Below are positions 1 to 10,700 of a DNA stretch of 64,000 nucleotides, in pieces (position 1 is the first letter of the stretch; the number at the start of each line of letters is the position of its first letter). The stretch is from Anaerolineaceae bacterium (lineage in GTDB: Bacteria > Chloroflexota > Anaerolineae > Promineifilales > Promineifilaceae), in the NCBI GenBank assembly GCA_002699125.1, contig PABI01000067.1, positions 62,001 to 126,000 on the forward strand. The letters are read 5' to 3'. The notes beneath the pieces were generated by a model that ran no database searches, was not told where the DNA came from, and saw only the letters and a list, made by a program, of their open reading frames with translations. A program made the translations under genes and the position numbers.

Positions 1-1680
1 TGCCTGCATGTTGTGCACGGGACGGCCGATGGGCAAATCGTCACGATTAAGCTGGTCAAGTTCTTCAGGCAGGACGCGGTGGCCGGTGGCAAAGATGGTG
101 GCTTCGGTGGGACCGTACAGGTTCCACAGCGCTTGGCCGCGGGCCAGCAGCTGCGTGGCCAGATGGCGCGTCAATGCTTCGCCGCAGCTAATCATTTTTA
201 AGCTGGGCGTGCCGGACCAGCCGGCGGCCAGCAGCATTTGCCAGGTGACCGGCGTGCCCTGCAAAAAGGTGATGTCACCTTCGGCCAGACGGTCGCTGAG
301 CAGGTGGCCATCCCGTATCATTTTTTCTGAAGCGATCACCACTTCGCCGCCAACCACCAGCGGCGAATACAGTTCATAGCCTAAAATATCGAAGGAGAGG
401 GCGGTGATGGCCAGGAATTTGTCATCGGCGGTCATGCCCGGTTCTTGTAGCATGGAGGCCGTCAGGTTGACGATGTTGTTGTGACTGATGGGTACGCCCT
501 TGGGCACGCCCGTGGAGCCGGAGGTATAGATAATGTAGGCGGTGGTCTCCGGTGGATAGTGGTAATCAGTCAGCGGTTCCCGGCTGGCGATCTCGGTCCA
601 TTGACTATCCAGCTTTATGAGGGGAAGGTGATCGTAAACAGGCAGGTTTTGCACCAGGTGGGATTCTGTTAGGAGCAGCGCGGTGCACGCATCTTCTAGC
701 ATAAACTTGATGCGTTCGGCAGGCGATTCGGCCGTTAGCGGCAGATAAGTACCGCCTGCTTTAAGGATGCCTAGCAACGTGACCAGAACGCGGACGGTGC
801 GCTCTTGAGTAAAGGCGACGACCACTCCTGGCTTGACGCCTTGCTGCCGTAAATGAGCCGCAAGCTGCCCAGATTGGTAATCCAGTTCGGCGTAGGTCAG
901 GCTGGTGTGGTTGGTGTCGGAAACGGCCGTTCTCTCCGGCGTTTTTGCGGCTTGTTGGGCAATCCATTCGTGCAGACACAAATCGTGGGGCACGTCCAGC
1001 GTCGTCTGGTTCCAGGTGTGCAGCAGCAGTTCCCGTTCCGCCAGGGGCATCATTTCTAAATCTGTTACCGAGCAGTCGGGGTTATCTGCGGCAGCGCGTA
1101 GCAGCGTGGCCAAATGGGTGGCAAACTGCTGAATGTGCGGCTCGGTAAACAGGTCAGCGCGGTAATGCCAGCAGCAGCGCCAGCTGTTTTCTTCTTGTTT
1201 GACCACCAGCGTTAAATCGTACAGCGCATTATACGCTGTCTCCGGTAGGTTGCCCGCGGCAAAAACGGCCTGGAAGAGCGGTGCATAGCTGCCGTCTTGG
1301 GCAGGCTGCAATTCGTTGATCAGGGCAGGCAGAGGCAATGCGTTGTTTTGGGCCTGTTGTTGGGCCTGGGCCAGCTGCTCGACCAGCTGAGCGAAGGTGG
1401 TGTCTGGCGTGATTTTGGCACGCAAGGGTAGGAGGTGGTTGGCAACGGCCGTACCCACCACTATATCATCTTGCTGGCTGTGACGGTGCAGCAGCAGGAT
1501 GTAAGCTGCCAGCAAGTAGGTCTCATTCTGTACACTGTCAGCCGGTAAAGTGGTGTGATGAACGGCCGTTTGCGGTGTAGTGTCCGCTAGCCGCTGTTTG
1601 TCAATGGGCAGCGTCAACATCACCGGCGCGTTTTTCAACTGTTCCTGCCAATAATTTAGCTGTGTAGAATCAATTTGCAT
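1..1680 (-). CDS. NRPS, partial (half C domain, then A domain; runs off left edge)
   Basis: I translated this from the ATG at 1678-1680; it stays open to base 1, so the C-terminus is missing. Residues 1 to about 215 match only the second half of a condensation domain. They begin at the segment LNYWQEQLKNAPVMLTLP and contain the late motif DDIVVGTAVANH, but there is no HHxxxDG catalytic motif. About residues 225-560 are an adenylation domain with YTSGSTG (near residue 388), FDILGYE and LYGPTEAT. The missing half cannot lie upstream, because the stop of the preceding NRPS is only 18 codons away in the same frame. The gene is the last visible one of the biosynthetic operon and would extend the peptide after the module ending at 1735. 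A truncated C domain may be a docking or structural remnant. The A-domain substrate was not predicted. Identity as NRPS is very secure; activity of the C remnant is doubtful. Confidence 0.9.
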   Translation of the reverse strand, partial: MQIDSTQLNYWQEQLKNAPVMLTLPIDKQRLADTTPQTAVHHTTLPADSVQNETYLLAAYILLLHRHSQQDDIVVGTAVANHLLPLRAKITPDTTFAQLVEQLAQAQQQAQNNALPLPALINELQPAQDGSYAPLFQAVFAAGNLPETAYNALYDLTLVVKQEENSWRCCWHYRADLFTEPHIQQFATHLATLLRAAADNPDCSVTDLEMMPLAERELLLHTWNQTTLDVPHDLCLHEWIAQQAAKTPERTAVSDTNHTSLTYAELDYQSGQLAAHLRQQGVKPGVVVAFTQERTVRVLVTLLGILKAGGTYLPLTAESPAERIKFMLEDACTALLLTESHLVQNLPVYDHLPLIKLDSQWTEIASREPLTDYHYPPETTAYIIYTSGSTGVPKGVPISHNNIVNLTASMLQEPGMTADDKFLAITALSFDILGYELYSPLVVGGEVVIASEKMIRDGHLLSDRLAEGDITFLQGTPVTWQMLLAAGWSGTPSLKMISCGEALTRHLATQLLARGQALWNLYGPTEATIFATGHRVLPEELDQLNRDDLPIGRPVHNMQA

Positions 1681-1698
1681 TCTTCTGTACCTTAATAT

Positions 1699-1731
1699 CT
1701 TTCTCTGCGTTCTCCGCGTCTTTGCGGTGAA
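1699..1731. repeat. Short intergenic repeat of the CGCAGAG type between two NRPS genes
   Basis: On the minus strand the gap reads as iterations of GCRnAGA-type units (CACCGCAAAGACGCGGAGAA, then CGCAGAG). The same kind of string appears inside the PKS gene at 17930-17961. Such strings are familiar as dispersed intergenic repeats in several phyla; that is general knowledge and was not searched here. It fills most of the 54-bp gap, which has no stop codon in the frame shared by both NRPS genes apart from the TAA at 1735-1737. Confidence 0.55.
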
Positions 1732-1734
1732 ATA

Positions 1735-4700
1735 TTAGAGCAGCAGATCAATTTCGTCGTCGTCAAGTGCTTCTACCATTTCCAGCATTTTTTCTTCTAC
1801 CAGGATGGCCATATCTACCACGGTGGGATGCTCAAACAGGGTGCGCAGCGAAAGCTCTACCTCGAAGATGCTTTGGATGCGCGACGCCAGCTGGGTGATG
1901 AGCAACGAGTGCCCGCCAAGCTGGAAGAAGTTGTCGTAAAGCCCCACTTTTTCCACGCTGGTGAGCTGGGCAAACAGATCGGCAATGGTTTCTTCGATGG
2001 GTGTGCGCGGTGCTTCATACTGCGCGCCGTCCTGGGTTTGGAACGTGGGAGCGGGCAGGGCGCGATAATTGATTTTGCCGTTGCTGGTTTTGGGAAAGCT
2101 GTCTAGCGTTACAAAGGCAGCGGGAATCATGTAGGCGGGCAATAGCTGCCTCAGGTAGTTGGTCAATGCCTGCTGCTCTGGCGCAGTTCCGTTTTGGGGA
2201 ATGAGATAGGCGACAATTTGCAGGTTGTTCTGGCTGTCTGGCTGGGTAGTAACGGCCGTATCCGCCACATCTTCGTGCTGGTTCAGCAATTGTTCCAACG
2301 TTTCTGGCTCAATGCGATGGCCGCGAATCTTGATCTGTCGATCGGTGCGGCCAACAAAGTGCAAGATGCCATCGTCCAAAAAGCGCACCCGGTCGCCGGT
2401 GCGGTACACTTTGCCGGCATCGGCAAAGGGATCGGGGATGAACTTTGCGGCCGTTTCCTCCGGTAAGCCCACGTAGCCGGAAGCCAGCTGTGGCCCGGCA
2501 ATGAGCAGTTCACCCGGGACGCCCACCGGGGCCAACTGGTCATATTGATCCACTATGTAGACGCGCGCCGAGGGGATGGGTTTGCCGATGGGAGCCAGCT
2601 CCGCCCGCGACACAGCGTCGGGTCCGGCGACGGCGCAGCCGGTGGCCACGATGGTCGCTTCAGTGGGACCGTAGGTGTTTAGCAGCGTCACTTCGTTAGA
2701 AGCCACAGCACGCCACGTAGCCAGATGCTCCGGTGACGCTTTTTCGCCACCAATGATGATGAGGCGGATATTGGCGGGCAGCTGCAATGCGGGATTGCGC
2801 TGCATTTCGATGGTCATTGTGTGCCAGAAGGCCGTGGGCAAGTCCAGTACCGTGATCTGGTAGGTGTGGCAGAAGTTGAAGAACGCTTGAATGGAATTCA
2901 GGCTTTCTTCCGTGCGCAAGATGAGCGTGCTGCCGCTGAGGTGAGCGGTGCAGATTTCTTCCAGTGACGTATCGAAACCAATGGAGGCAAACTGCAAGAT
3001 ATTGTCGCTGGGGGAAAGCTGGAACTGGTTAACGGCCGTATGCATATACGTCTGCACCGCCTGGTGGGGCAAGCGTACCCCTTTAGGCTGTCCCGATGAG
3101 CCAGATGTGTAAAGGATGACGGCCGTTTCCGCCATTTCCACCGCCGCCAAAGCCGGTACATTGGCTAACTGCGGCTCGATCTCATCGATCAGCAGCACCG
3201 GCTGGGTCATTTGCGGCAGCGTTGTTTTTAAAGACGAATGGCTAATAATCGCCTCCAACTGGGCATTTTCGATCATAAATGCCAGGCGCTGCGGCGGATG
3301 TTTGGCATCAAGCGGCACGTAGGTGTTGCCGCTTTTCAGGATGGCCCAGAAGCCAACGGGGAAGTGGTAGGAGCGTTGGACGTGCAGGCCGATACGGCCG
3401 TTCTGAATCCCCAACCGCTGCAAATGAGCCGCCAACTGGCTGGACTTTTCATCCAGTTCGGCATAGGTGAGCGTGCCGTACGCCGGGTCAATCACCGCAG
3501 CGACGTGGGGCTGGTTGGCCACCTGGGCAGCAAAGTCGGTTACCAGCGAGCCCTGGCTGACCGGCGTTGGCCAGTTGTTCCACGTTTCCAGCAGCAGGGT
3601 ACGCTCGTTGCTGGGCAAGATGGTGAGCTCGTCCATGCGCTGCTCCGGCCGGGCCACGATGTTTCGCACAATTTGCACCACGTGGGTGAGCATGCGTTTG
3701 ATGGATACGGCCGTAAACAGCGTCGGATCATACGTAATTTGCAAAACCTCTTTTGGTTTCAAGTAGAAGTTCAGCGCATAGTTGGTCTTTTCCTGCACAA
3801 ACAGCGGTCGGCTGTCGGTTGGTGGCGGGGGCATGTTGTCCGTGGCCGGATTGTTGTTGATAAACAGCGAATGGAACAGATTTCGTTCACGCGGAAAGCC
3901 GCCCCACTGCTGAATTTGCTCCAACGAGTTATGGGCGAATTGGGATTGGTCAACAAAGCGTTCATGGCTGTGCTTCAGCCAATCAATTACCGCTTCCTCT
4001 TTTTGGAACTGTAAGCGCACCGGCAAGACGTTGATGAACAGACCCACCATGCGGTCAAACTGGGGCAGCTCGGCGGGACGGCCGTGCACAACCGTGCCAA
4101 ATAACACGTCATTCTCGCCGCTGTATCGGTTGAGCACAATGCCCCACACTGCCTGCATAAAGTTGTTGTAGGTGATTTTGTACTCATTCAAAAGCGTGTG
4201 CAGCCTATCCCATAGCTCCGCCGACAGCGTCACGCTTTGCTCGGCGTAATCCTCAACCGCGCCGTATATACCCTGGTTCATCTGCTCGGCAATGGGAATG
4301 GGCGTGGCCTCTTCAAAGTTGGCCAGGTATTCCTGCCAATATGTCTTTGCTTCGGATTCTTCCTGCTGGCGCAGCCAGGAGATGTATCTGTGATACGGTG
4401 TTGGGGTGGGCAGATTGGGTGCTTCGCCCCGTTTGAGGGCATCATAAATGGCGCGCACTTCCAGATGAATTACCACGTTCGACCAGCCATCCAGCAAGAT
4501 GTGATGGTAATTCACCAGGACAAAGTGGCGATTTTCATCTACCTGGATAATGTACAGGCGCAGCAGCGGCGGCTTGGTTAGATCAAACCCTTTTTGCCGC
4601 TCCGTGGCCATCAGCTCTTGCAGATGGGATAACTGTCGCTCCTCGCTCTCGCTGCGCCAGTCAAGCACTGCCAGCGGGAAGGGCACATCACGAATGACCA

Positions 4701-7700
4701 TTTGCAGCGGTTCTTCCACATCTTCCCAGAAGAACGCGGTGCGCAGCAAATCATGCCGTTTGATCATTTGCTGCCATGCTTGAGCGTACAAATCGATGTC
4801 CAAATCTTCCATTTCAAGCGCATTTTGCTCAACGTAGACACCTGTTTTGGGGGCGTACAGCGTGTGGAACAGAATGGCCCGCTGGGTTGGCGTGAGGGTG
4901 TACAGATCCTGAATGTTTTCGGGATGCTTGATGTATTCTTCGGCTGCCAGCGAGTCGGCCAGGACGTTAAAGTCTGGCGTGTCGTCCAGCGTTTGTGCCT
5001 GAAGCGGTTTTGCCGGCACGGCCGTTTGTTCATCTATCAATGCGGCCAATTCAGCCACCGTCTGGTTTTGGAACAGCTGGCTGGGCCGGTAAATAAGGCC
5101 AATTTCTTTGGCCTGAGCTATAAAGCGAATGGCGGAGATAGAGTCGCCACCCAGCTCAAAGAAGTTGTCATGCACGCCCACCTGGCTCAGGTTGAGCAGC
5201 TTTTTCCAAATGTTGGCAACCTGTTCTTCTTTTTCGTTGCGCGGGGCGGTGTATGTTTTGCTGCTGGTCAGTGCCGCACCATCAGGAGCGGGCAGCGCTT
5301 TGCGATCTACCTTGCCGTTGGGGGTGAGCGGATAGGCTTCCAGGAAGAGAAAGCGGTGGGGCACCATGTAGGCGGGCAAAGTTTCTTGCACATGGTTGCG
5401 CAGCACCGTGACGTCTGGCTCTTCTTCGCCTTTGGCGATGAGGTAGGCGATAAGTTGCTCACCCTGGGGATGGACCACCGCCTGGGCAATCTCAGAATGC
5501 TGCTGGAGGCTGTTTTCAATCTCACCCAGCTCAATGCGGAAGCCGCGTACTTTCACTTGATGATCGGAACGGCCGAGGAACTCAATCGAGCCGTCTTTGC
5601 GGTACCGGGCCAAATCGCCGGTGAAGTAAATGCGTTTATCCGGCTTGAAGGGATGCTGCGGGAACCGTTCGGCCGTCAGGTTTGCTCGGTGCAGGTAGCC
5701 GCGAGCCACCCCCTTGCCGCCGATGTACAGGTTGCCGGTCACGCCAATTGGCACCGGCTGGAGATGGTCATCCAGTACGTATACGTCTGTGTTGCCGATG
5801 GGCGTGCCAATGGAAACAACGCCGTCGGTCTGGCATTCTGCCTCGGTGACTTGCAGACAGGTTGACCAGACGGTGGTTTCGGTAGGGCCGTACATGTTCC
5901 AAACGGCCGTTCCCCGTCCCAACAACTCTTTCGCCAACGCCGCCGGCAGCGCTTCGCCGCCAGACAAAATCTTCAGATCCGGTTTGCCTTCCCAGCCGGC
6001 GGCCAGCATCATCTGCCAGGTAGCGGGCGTGGCCTGCATGATGGTCACCGGCTCGGATTCGAGCTGCTTCATGAGCAAGGAGACGTCTCGCGTAGTGGCC
6101 TGGTCGGCTAGCAGCACCCGCGCCCCGGTGATGAGCGGCAGGTACAGCTCCAGCGTGGCAATGTCAAACGAGAGCGTGGTCACGGCCAGCAGCGTGTCCT
6201 CAGCGCAGATGCCCGGTTTTTCCCGCATGGTGCACAGGAAGTTGGCCAGGTTGCCGTGGGTAATTTGCACGCCTTTGGGTTTGCCCGTCGAGCCGGAGGT
6301 GTAAATAACGTAAGCCAGATTTTCCAGCCGCGAGAAATCTTGAGCCAGTGGTTTGGCCGCCTCAATCTGCGCCCAATCTGAATCAATCAAAATGGGTTTG
6401 GCTTCATTTTTTGGCAGCGTCTCCACCAGTTCTGCATTGGTGATAAGCAGCGGGGCCTGGGCATGATCCAGCATGTACTGGATGCGCTGGTCGGGATAGT
6501 TTGGATCAATCGGCAGATAAGCGGCGCCCGCTTTCAAAATGCCCAGAATCGCCACGAGCATGGAGGTGTCGCGCGGCAAGGCCAGGCCGACGAGTGTGTC
6601 GGGTTGGATGTCGAACTGGCGTAGGTAAGCAGCCAGTTGGTCCGATTTGGCATCGAGCTGGGCATAGGTTAAGTTGCCGTCGCTGGCGGAGACGGCCGTC
6701 TTCTCCGGCGTCTTCTCTACTTGCTGCATAAATAATTGGGTGAGGGTGTGGGTGGGGAACGGCCGTTCCGTGGCATTCCACTCGGTCAACATCTGATGCT
6801 GCTCTTCGGCCGAGAACAACGGCAGTTCAGATACTATTTGATGCGGCCGTGTCAGCACATTTTCCAGCAAATAAACAAAGTGGGTCGCCAACCGTTCAAT
6901 CGTCTCTTCGGCAAACAGATCGGTGCAATATTCCCAAAGTAGTCGATACCCACCATCTTTTGTGTCCAGAACGGTGAGCGTCAAGTCATATTTGGCCGTG
7001 GTGCCTTCGGCGGGAACCACACTCATTTTCACCTCGCCTAAATCAATCTCGTTGCGCGGCGTGTTTTGCAAGATAAACGCCACCTGGAAAACGGGCGAGT
7101 AGCTTGTGTCGCGGGGAATGCTGAGGGCATCGACCAGTTTTTCAAAAGGCACATCCTGGTGAGCATATCCGTCCAGAGCGTGTTGGCGCACCTGCGCCAG
7201 CAAATCATGGAAGTTATCTTCTGCGCCGATTTGGGCGCGCAGAACCAGCATGTTGACAAAGAAGCCAATCAGGTTCTCAACTTCGGTCCGGTTGCGGTTG
7301 GCAATGGGTGAGCCCACGACGATGTCGTTTTGCCCCGAGTAGCGGGCCAGCAGCAGTTGGTAGGTGGCCAGCAGCGTCATAAACGGGGTGGCGTTGGCCT
7401 GGCGGCTGAAATGAATGACGTGTTGGCTTAAATCGTGCGGCAGATCGTGCCGGTAGATCGCCCCACGGTAGCTTTGCATGGCAGGTCGGGGAAAATCGGT
7501 GGGCAGGTCTAACGTGGCGGGGGCACCGGCGAGCCGCTGCTGCCAGTAAGCGAGCTGCTCTGCCAGCACTTCCCCTTGCAGCCAGCTGCGCTGCCAGGCG
7601 GCAAAGTCGGGATATTGGACGGGCAGGGCCGGCAGCGGATTGGGCTGTTCGGCGCGTAGGGCATGGTACAGCGTTGCCAGTTCCTGCACCAAAATGTTCA

Positions 7701-10700
7701 TCGACCAGCCGTCGGCAATGATGTGGTGGATGACGATGGCCAGCAGGTGATTATCCGGCTGGACTTGCAGCAGTTCAATGCGCAGGAGGGGCGGGATGGT
7801 GAGGTCAAACGGCCGTTTCACAATCTCTTTCAACGTTTCCGGTACGTCAGCTTCGGATACGGCCGTAACCGGAATCTCCAGCGGCACGTCATCGTGGACC
7901 ACTTGAATTGGATCGCCGTCGGGATTGACGGCAAAGGTGGTGCGCAGCGAATCGTGTCGGGCTATAAGTTCATTAAACGCCGCTTGCAGCGTTTCCGTAT
8001 CCAGCGTGCCTTCCAGCCGGATGACGGCCGGGATGTGATACGCTGTGAGATTGGGCTCGATCTGGTCCAAAACCCACAGGCGCTGCTGAGAAAAAGAAAG
8101 CGGCATGGCGTCGGCACTGTCCACCACTTGAATGCGCGGGGCGACCGGCGCGTCTTGCGCCTGGGTGACAACTTTGGCCAGGGCGGCAACGGTGCCGGCC
8201 TCAAACAGGGAGCGCAGGGGCAGCTCCACGCCCAGCGTCTGGCGCACGCGAGAAACCAACTGCGTCGCCAGCAGCGAATGGCCGCCCAGCTCAAAGAAGT
8301 TGTCCTCGATGCCCACACGCGGCACGTTCAGCAGATTTTCCCAAATGTTGACCAGCGCCTCTTCGATGGGCGTGCGCGGCGGCACGTAATTGTCGGTGCT
8401 GAGGGCAAACTTGGCCGGATCGGGCAGCGCTTTACGGTCTACCTTGCCGTTGGGCGTAAGCGGATACGCTTCCAGGAATAAGAAGCGATGCGGTACCATG
8501 TAGGCGGGCAGCGTCTCCTGTACATGGCTGCGCAGGGCCGTGACGTCCGGTTGTTCTTCGCCTTTAGCGATGAGGTAAGCAATAAGCTGTTCACCTTGGG
8601 GATGGACCACTGCCTGGGCAATCTCAGGATGCTGCTGCAAGCTGTTTTCAATCTCGCCCAGCTCAATGCGGAAGCCGCGCACTTTCACCTGATGGTCAGA
8701 GCGGCCGAGAAACTCAATGGAGCCATCCGAGCGGTAACGTGACAAGTCTCCAGTGAAGTAAATGCGTTCTTCAGGTTTGAACGGATGCTGTGGGAAGCGT
8801 TCGGCCGTAAGGTCAGGCCGGTGCAGGTAACCGCGGGCCACGCCCTTGCCGCCAATGTACAAATTGCCCGTGACGCCAATCGGCACCGGCTGGAGATGAT
8901 CATCCAGGACGTACACGTCTGTGTTGCCAATAGGCGTGCCGATGGAAACAACGCCGTCGGTCTGGCATTCTTCTGCGGTGACCTGGAGGCAGGTTGACCA
9001 GACGGTGGTTTCGGTGGGGCCGTACATGTTCCAAACGGCCGTTCCCTTTTCCACAAGCTGTTGTGCCAGAGAAACCGGCAGCGCTTCGCCACCGGAAAGA
9101 ATCTTCAAGCCCGCTTTACCTTCCCAGCCGGCCGCCAGCAGCATTTGCCAGGTGGCGGGTGTGGCCTGCATCATCGTCACCGGCTCAGATTCGAGCAGCT
9201 TCAGCAGCAGCAGCGCATCTTTGGTGGTGGCCTGGTCGGCCAGCAGCACCCGCGCCCCGGAAATGAGCGGCAGGTACAGCTCTAGCGTGGCAATGTCGAA
9301 GGACAAAGTTGTTACGGCCAGCAGCGTATCCTCAGCGCAGATGCCGGGTTTTTCCTGCATCGTGTGGAGGAAGTTGGCCAGGTTGCGGTGGGTGATTTGC
9401 ACGCCTTTAGGTTTCCCGGTCGAGCCGGAGGTGTAGATGACGTAAGCTAGGTCGTTCAGCCGCGAAAAATCTTGAGCTAAAGCAGGCGCTGCTTCAATTT
9501 TGGACCAATCGGTGTCGATCAAAATGGTTTGCGCCTGGTGTTGCGGCAGGCTGCTTTCTAATTCAGAATTTGTGATGAGCAGCGGCGCTTGCGCATGTTC
9601 CAGCATGTACTGAATGCGCTGGTCGGGATAGGTGGGATCGATGGGTAAATAAGCCGCGCCCGCCTTCAAGATGCCCAAAATTGCCACCAGCATGGAAGTG
9701 TTCCGCGGCAGGGCTAGCCCAATGAGCGTATCTGGCTGGATATCGAACTGGCGCAGGTAAGCGGCGAGTTGGTCCGATTTGGCATCGAGTTGAGCGTAGG
9801 TTAAGTCGCCGTCGCTGTTGGTTACGGCCGTCTTCTCCGGCGTCTTCTCAGCTTGTTGTTTGAAAAGCTGCGTGAAGGTGTGGTGGGGGAACGGCCGTTC
9901 CGTGGCGTTCCACTCAACCAGCATTTTGCTTTTTTCTGCCCGCGAGAGCGGCGACAGTTGGGCAATAGGCGCATCCGGCTGCTGACCGATGTGGCGCATC
10001 AGCTGCTGGAAGTGGGTGACAAAGCGGGCCATTGTCTCGCTGCTAAACAGGTCTGTGTTGTACTCCAGATAGCCGCGCATGCCCTGTTTGTCATCGTCCC
10101 ACATGGTGAGCGTAATATCGAAGAGGGAACTGGCCTTGTTGGGCTGCAAGGCGGTCAGCGTGACGCCGGGCAGTTCTACGCTCTGAAACGGTGCGTTTTG
10201 TAGGATGAACAGGTGTTGGAAGTAGGGCGTGCGGCTGGGATCGCGCGGTGGGTGCAGCTCTTCGACCAGTTTTTCAAACGGCACGTCCTGGTGGGCGAAG
10301 CCGTCCAACGTGGTCTGGCGGATTTGTTTGAGCAGGTCGCGGAAGCTGGCCTGCGGTTCAATCTGATTGCGCATAACCAGCGTGTTGATGAACAGGCCAA
10401 TCGTGCTTTCCAACTGGTTGCGGTTGCGACCGGCCACCGGCGTGCCGACGCTGATGTCGGTCTGGCGGCTGTAGATGTGCAGCAGCACGTTGAACGCGCC
10501 CAGCAGCCCCATGAACAGCGTGGCGTTTTCGGCGTGGGTGATCTGGTGGAACTGGCTGGCAATGTCCGGGGCGATGGTGAAGTAGTGACGCGCGCCAGCG
10601 AAGGTTTGCACGTTAGGACGGGGGTGGTCGGTGGGCAGATCGACAACGGCCGTATCTGCCAATTGCTCACCCCAGTAGGCCAGCTGCTTTTCCAGCGTTT

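Noticed and set aside
1735-1737. Readthrough of the NRPS stop to give one giant protein
   Set aside because: The frames match, but readthrough would still not supply the missing first half of the C domain, and there is no readthrough signal that I can recognise.
3238-5865. Long plus-strand open frames (258 and 387 codons) opposite the NRPS
   Set aside because: They lie wholly antisense to well-conserved NRPS domains, have Gln/Gly/Val/Arg-biased composition typical of reverse reading, and show no domain.
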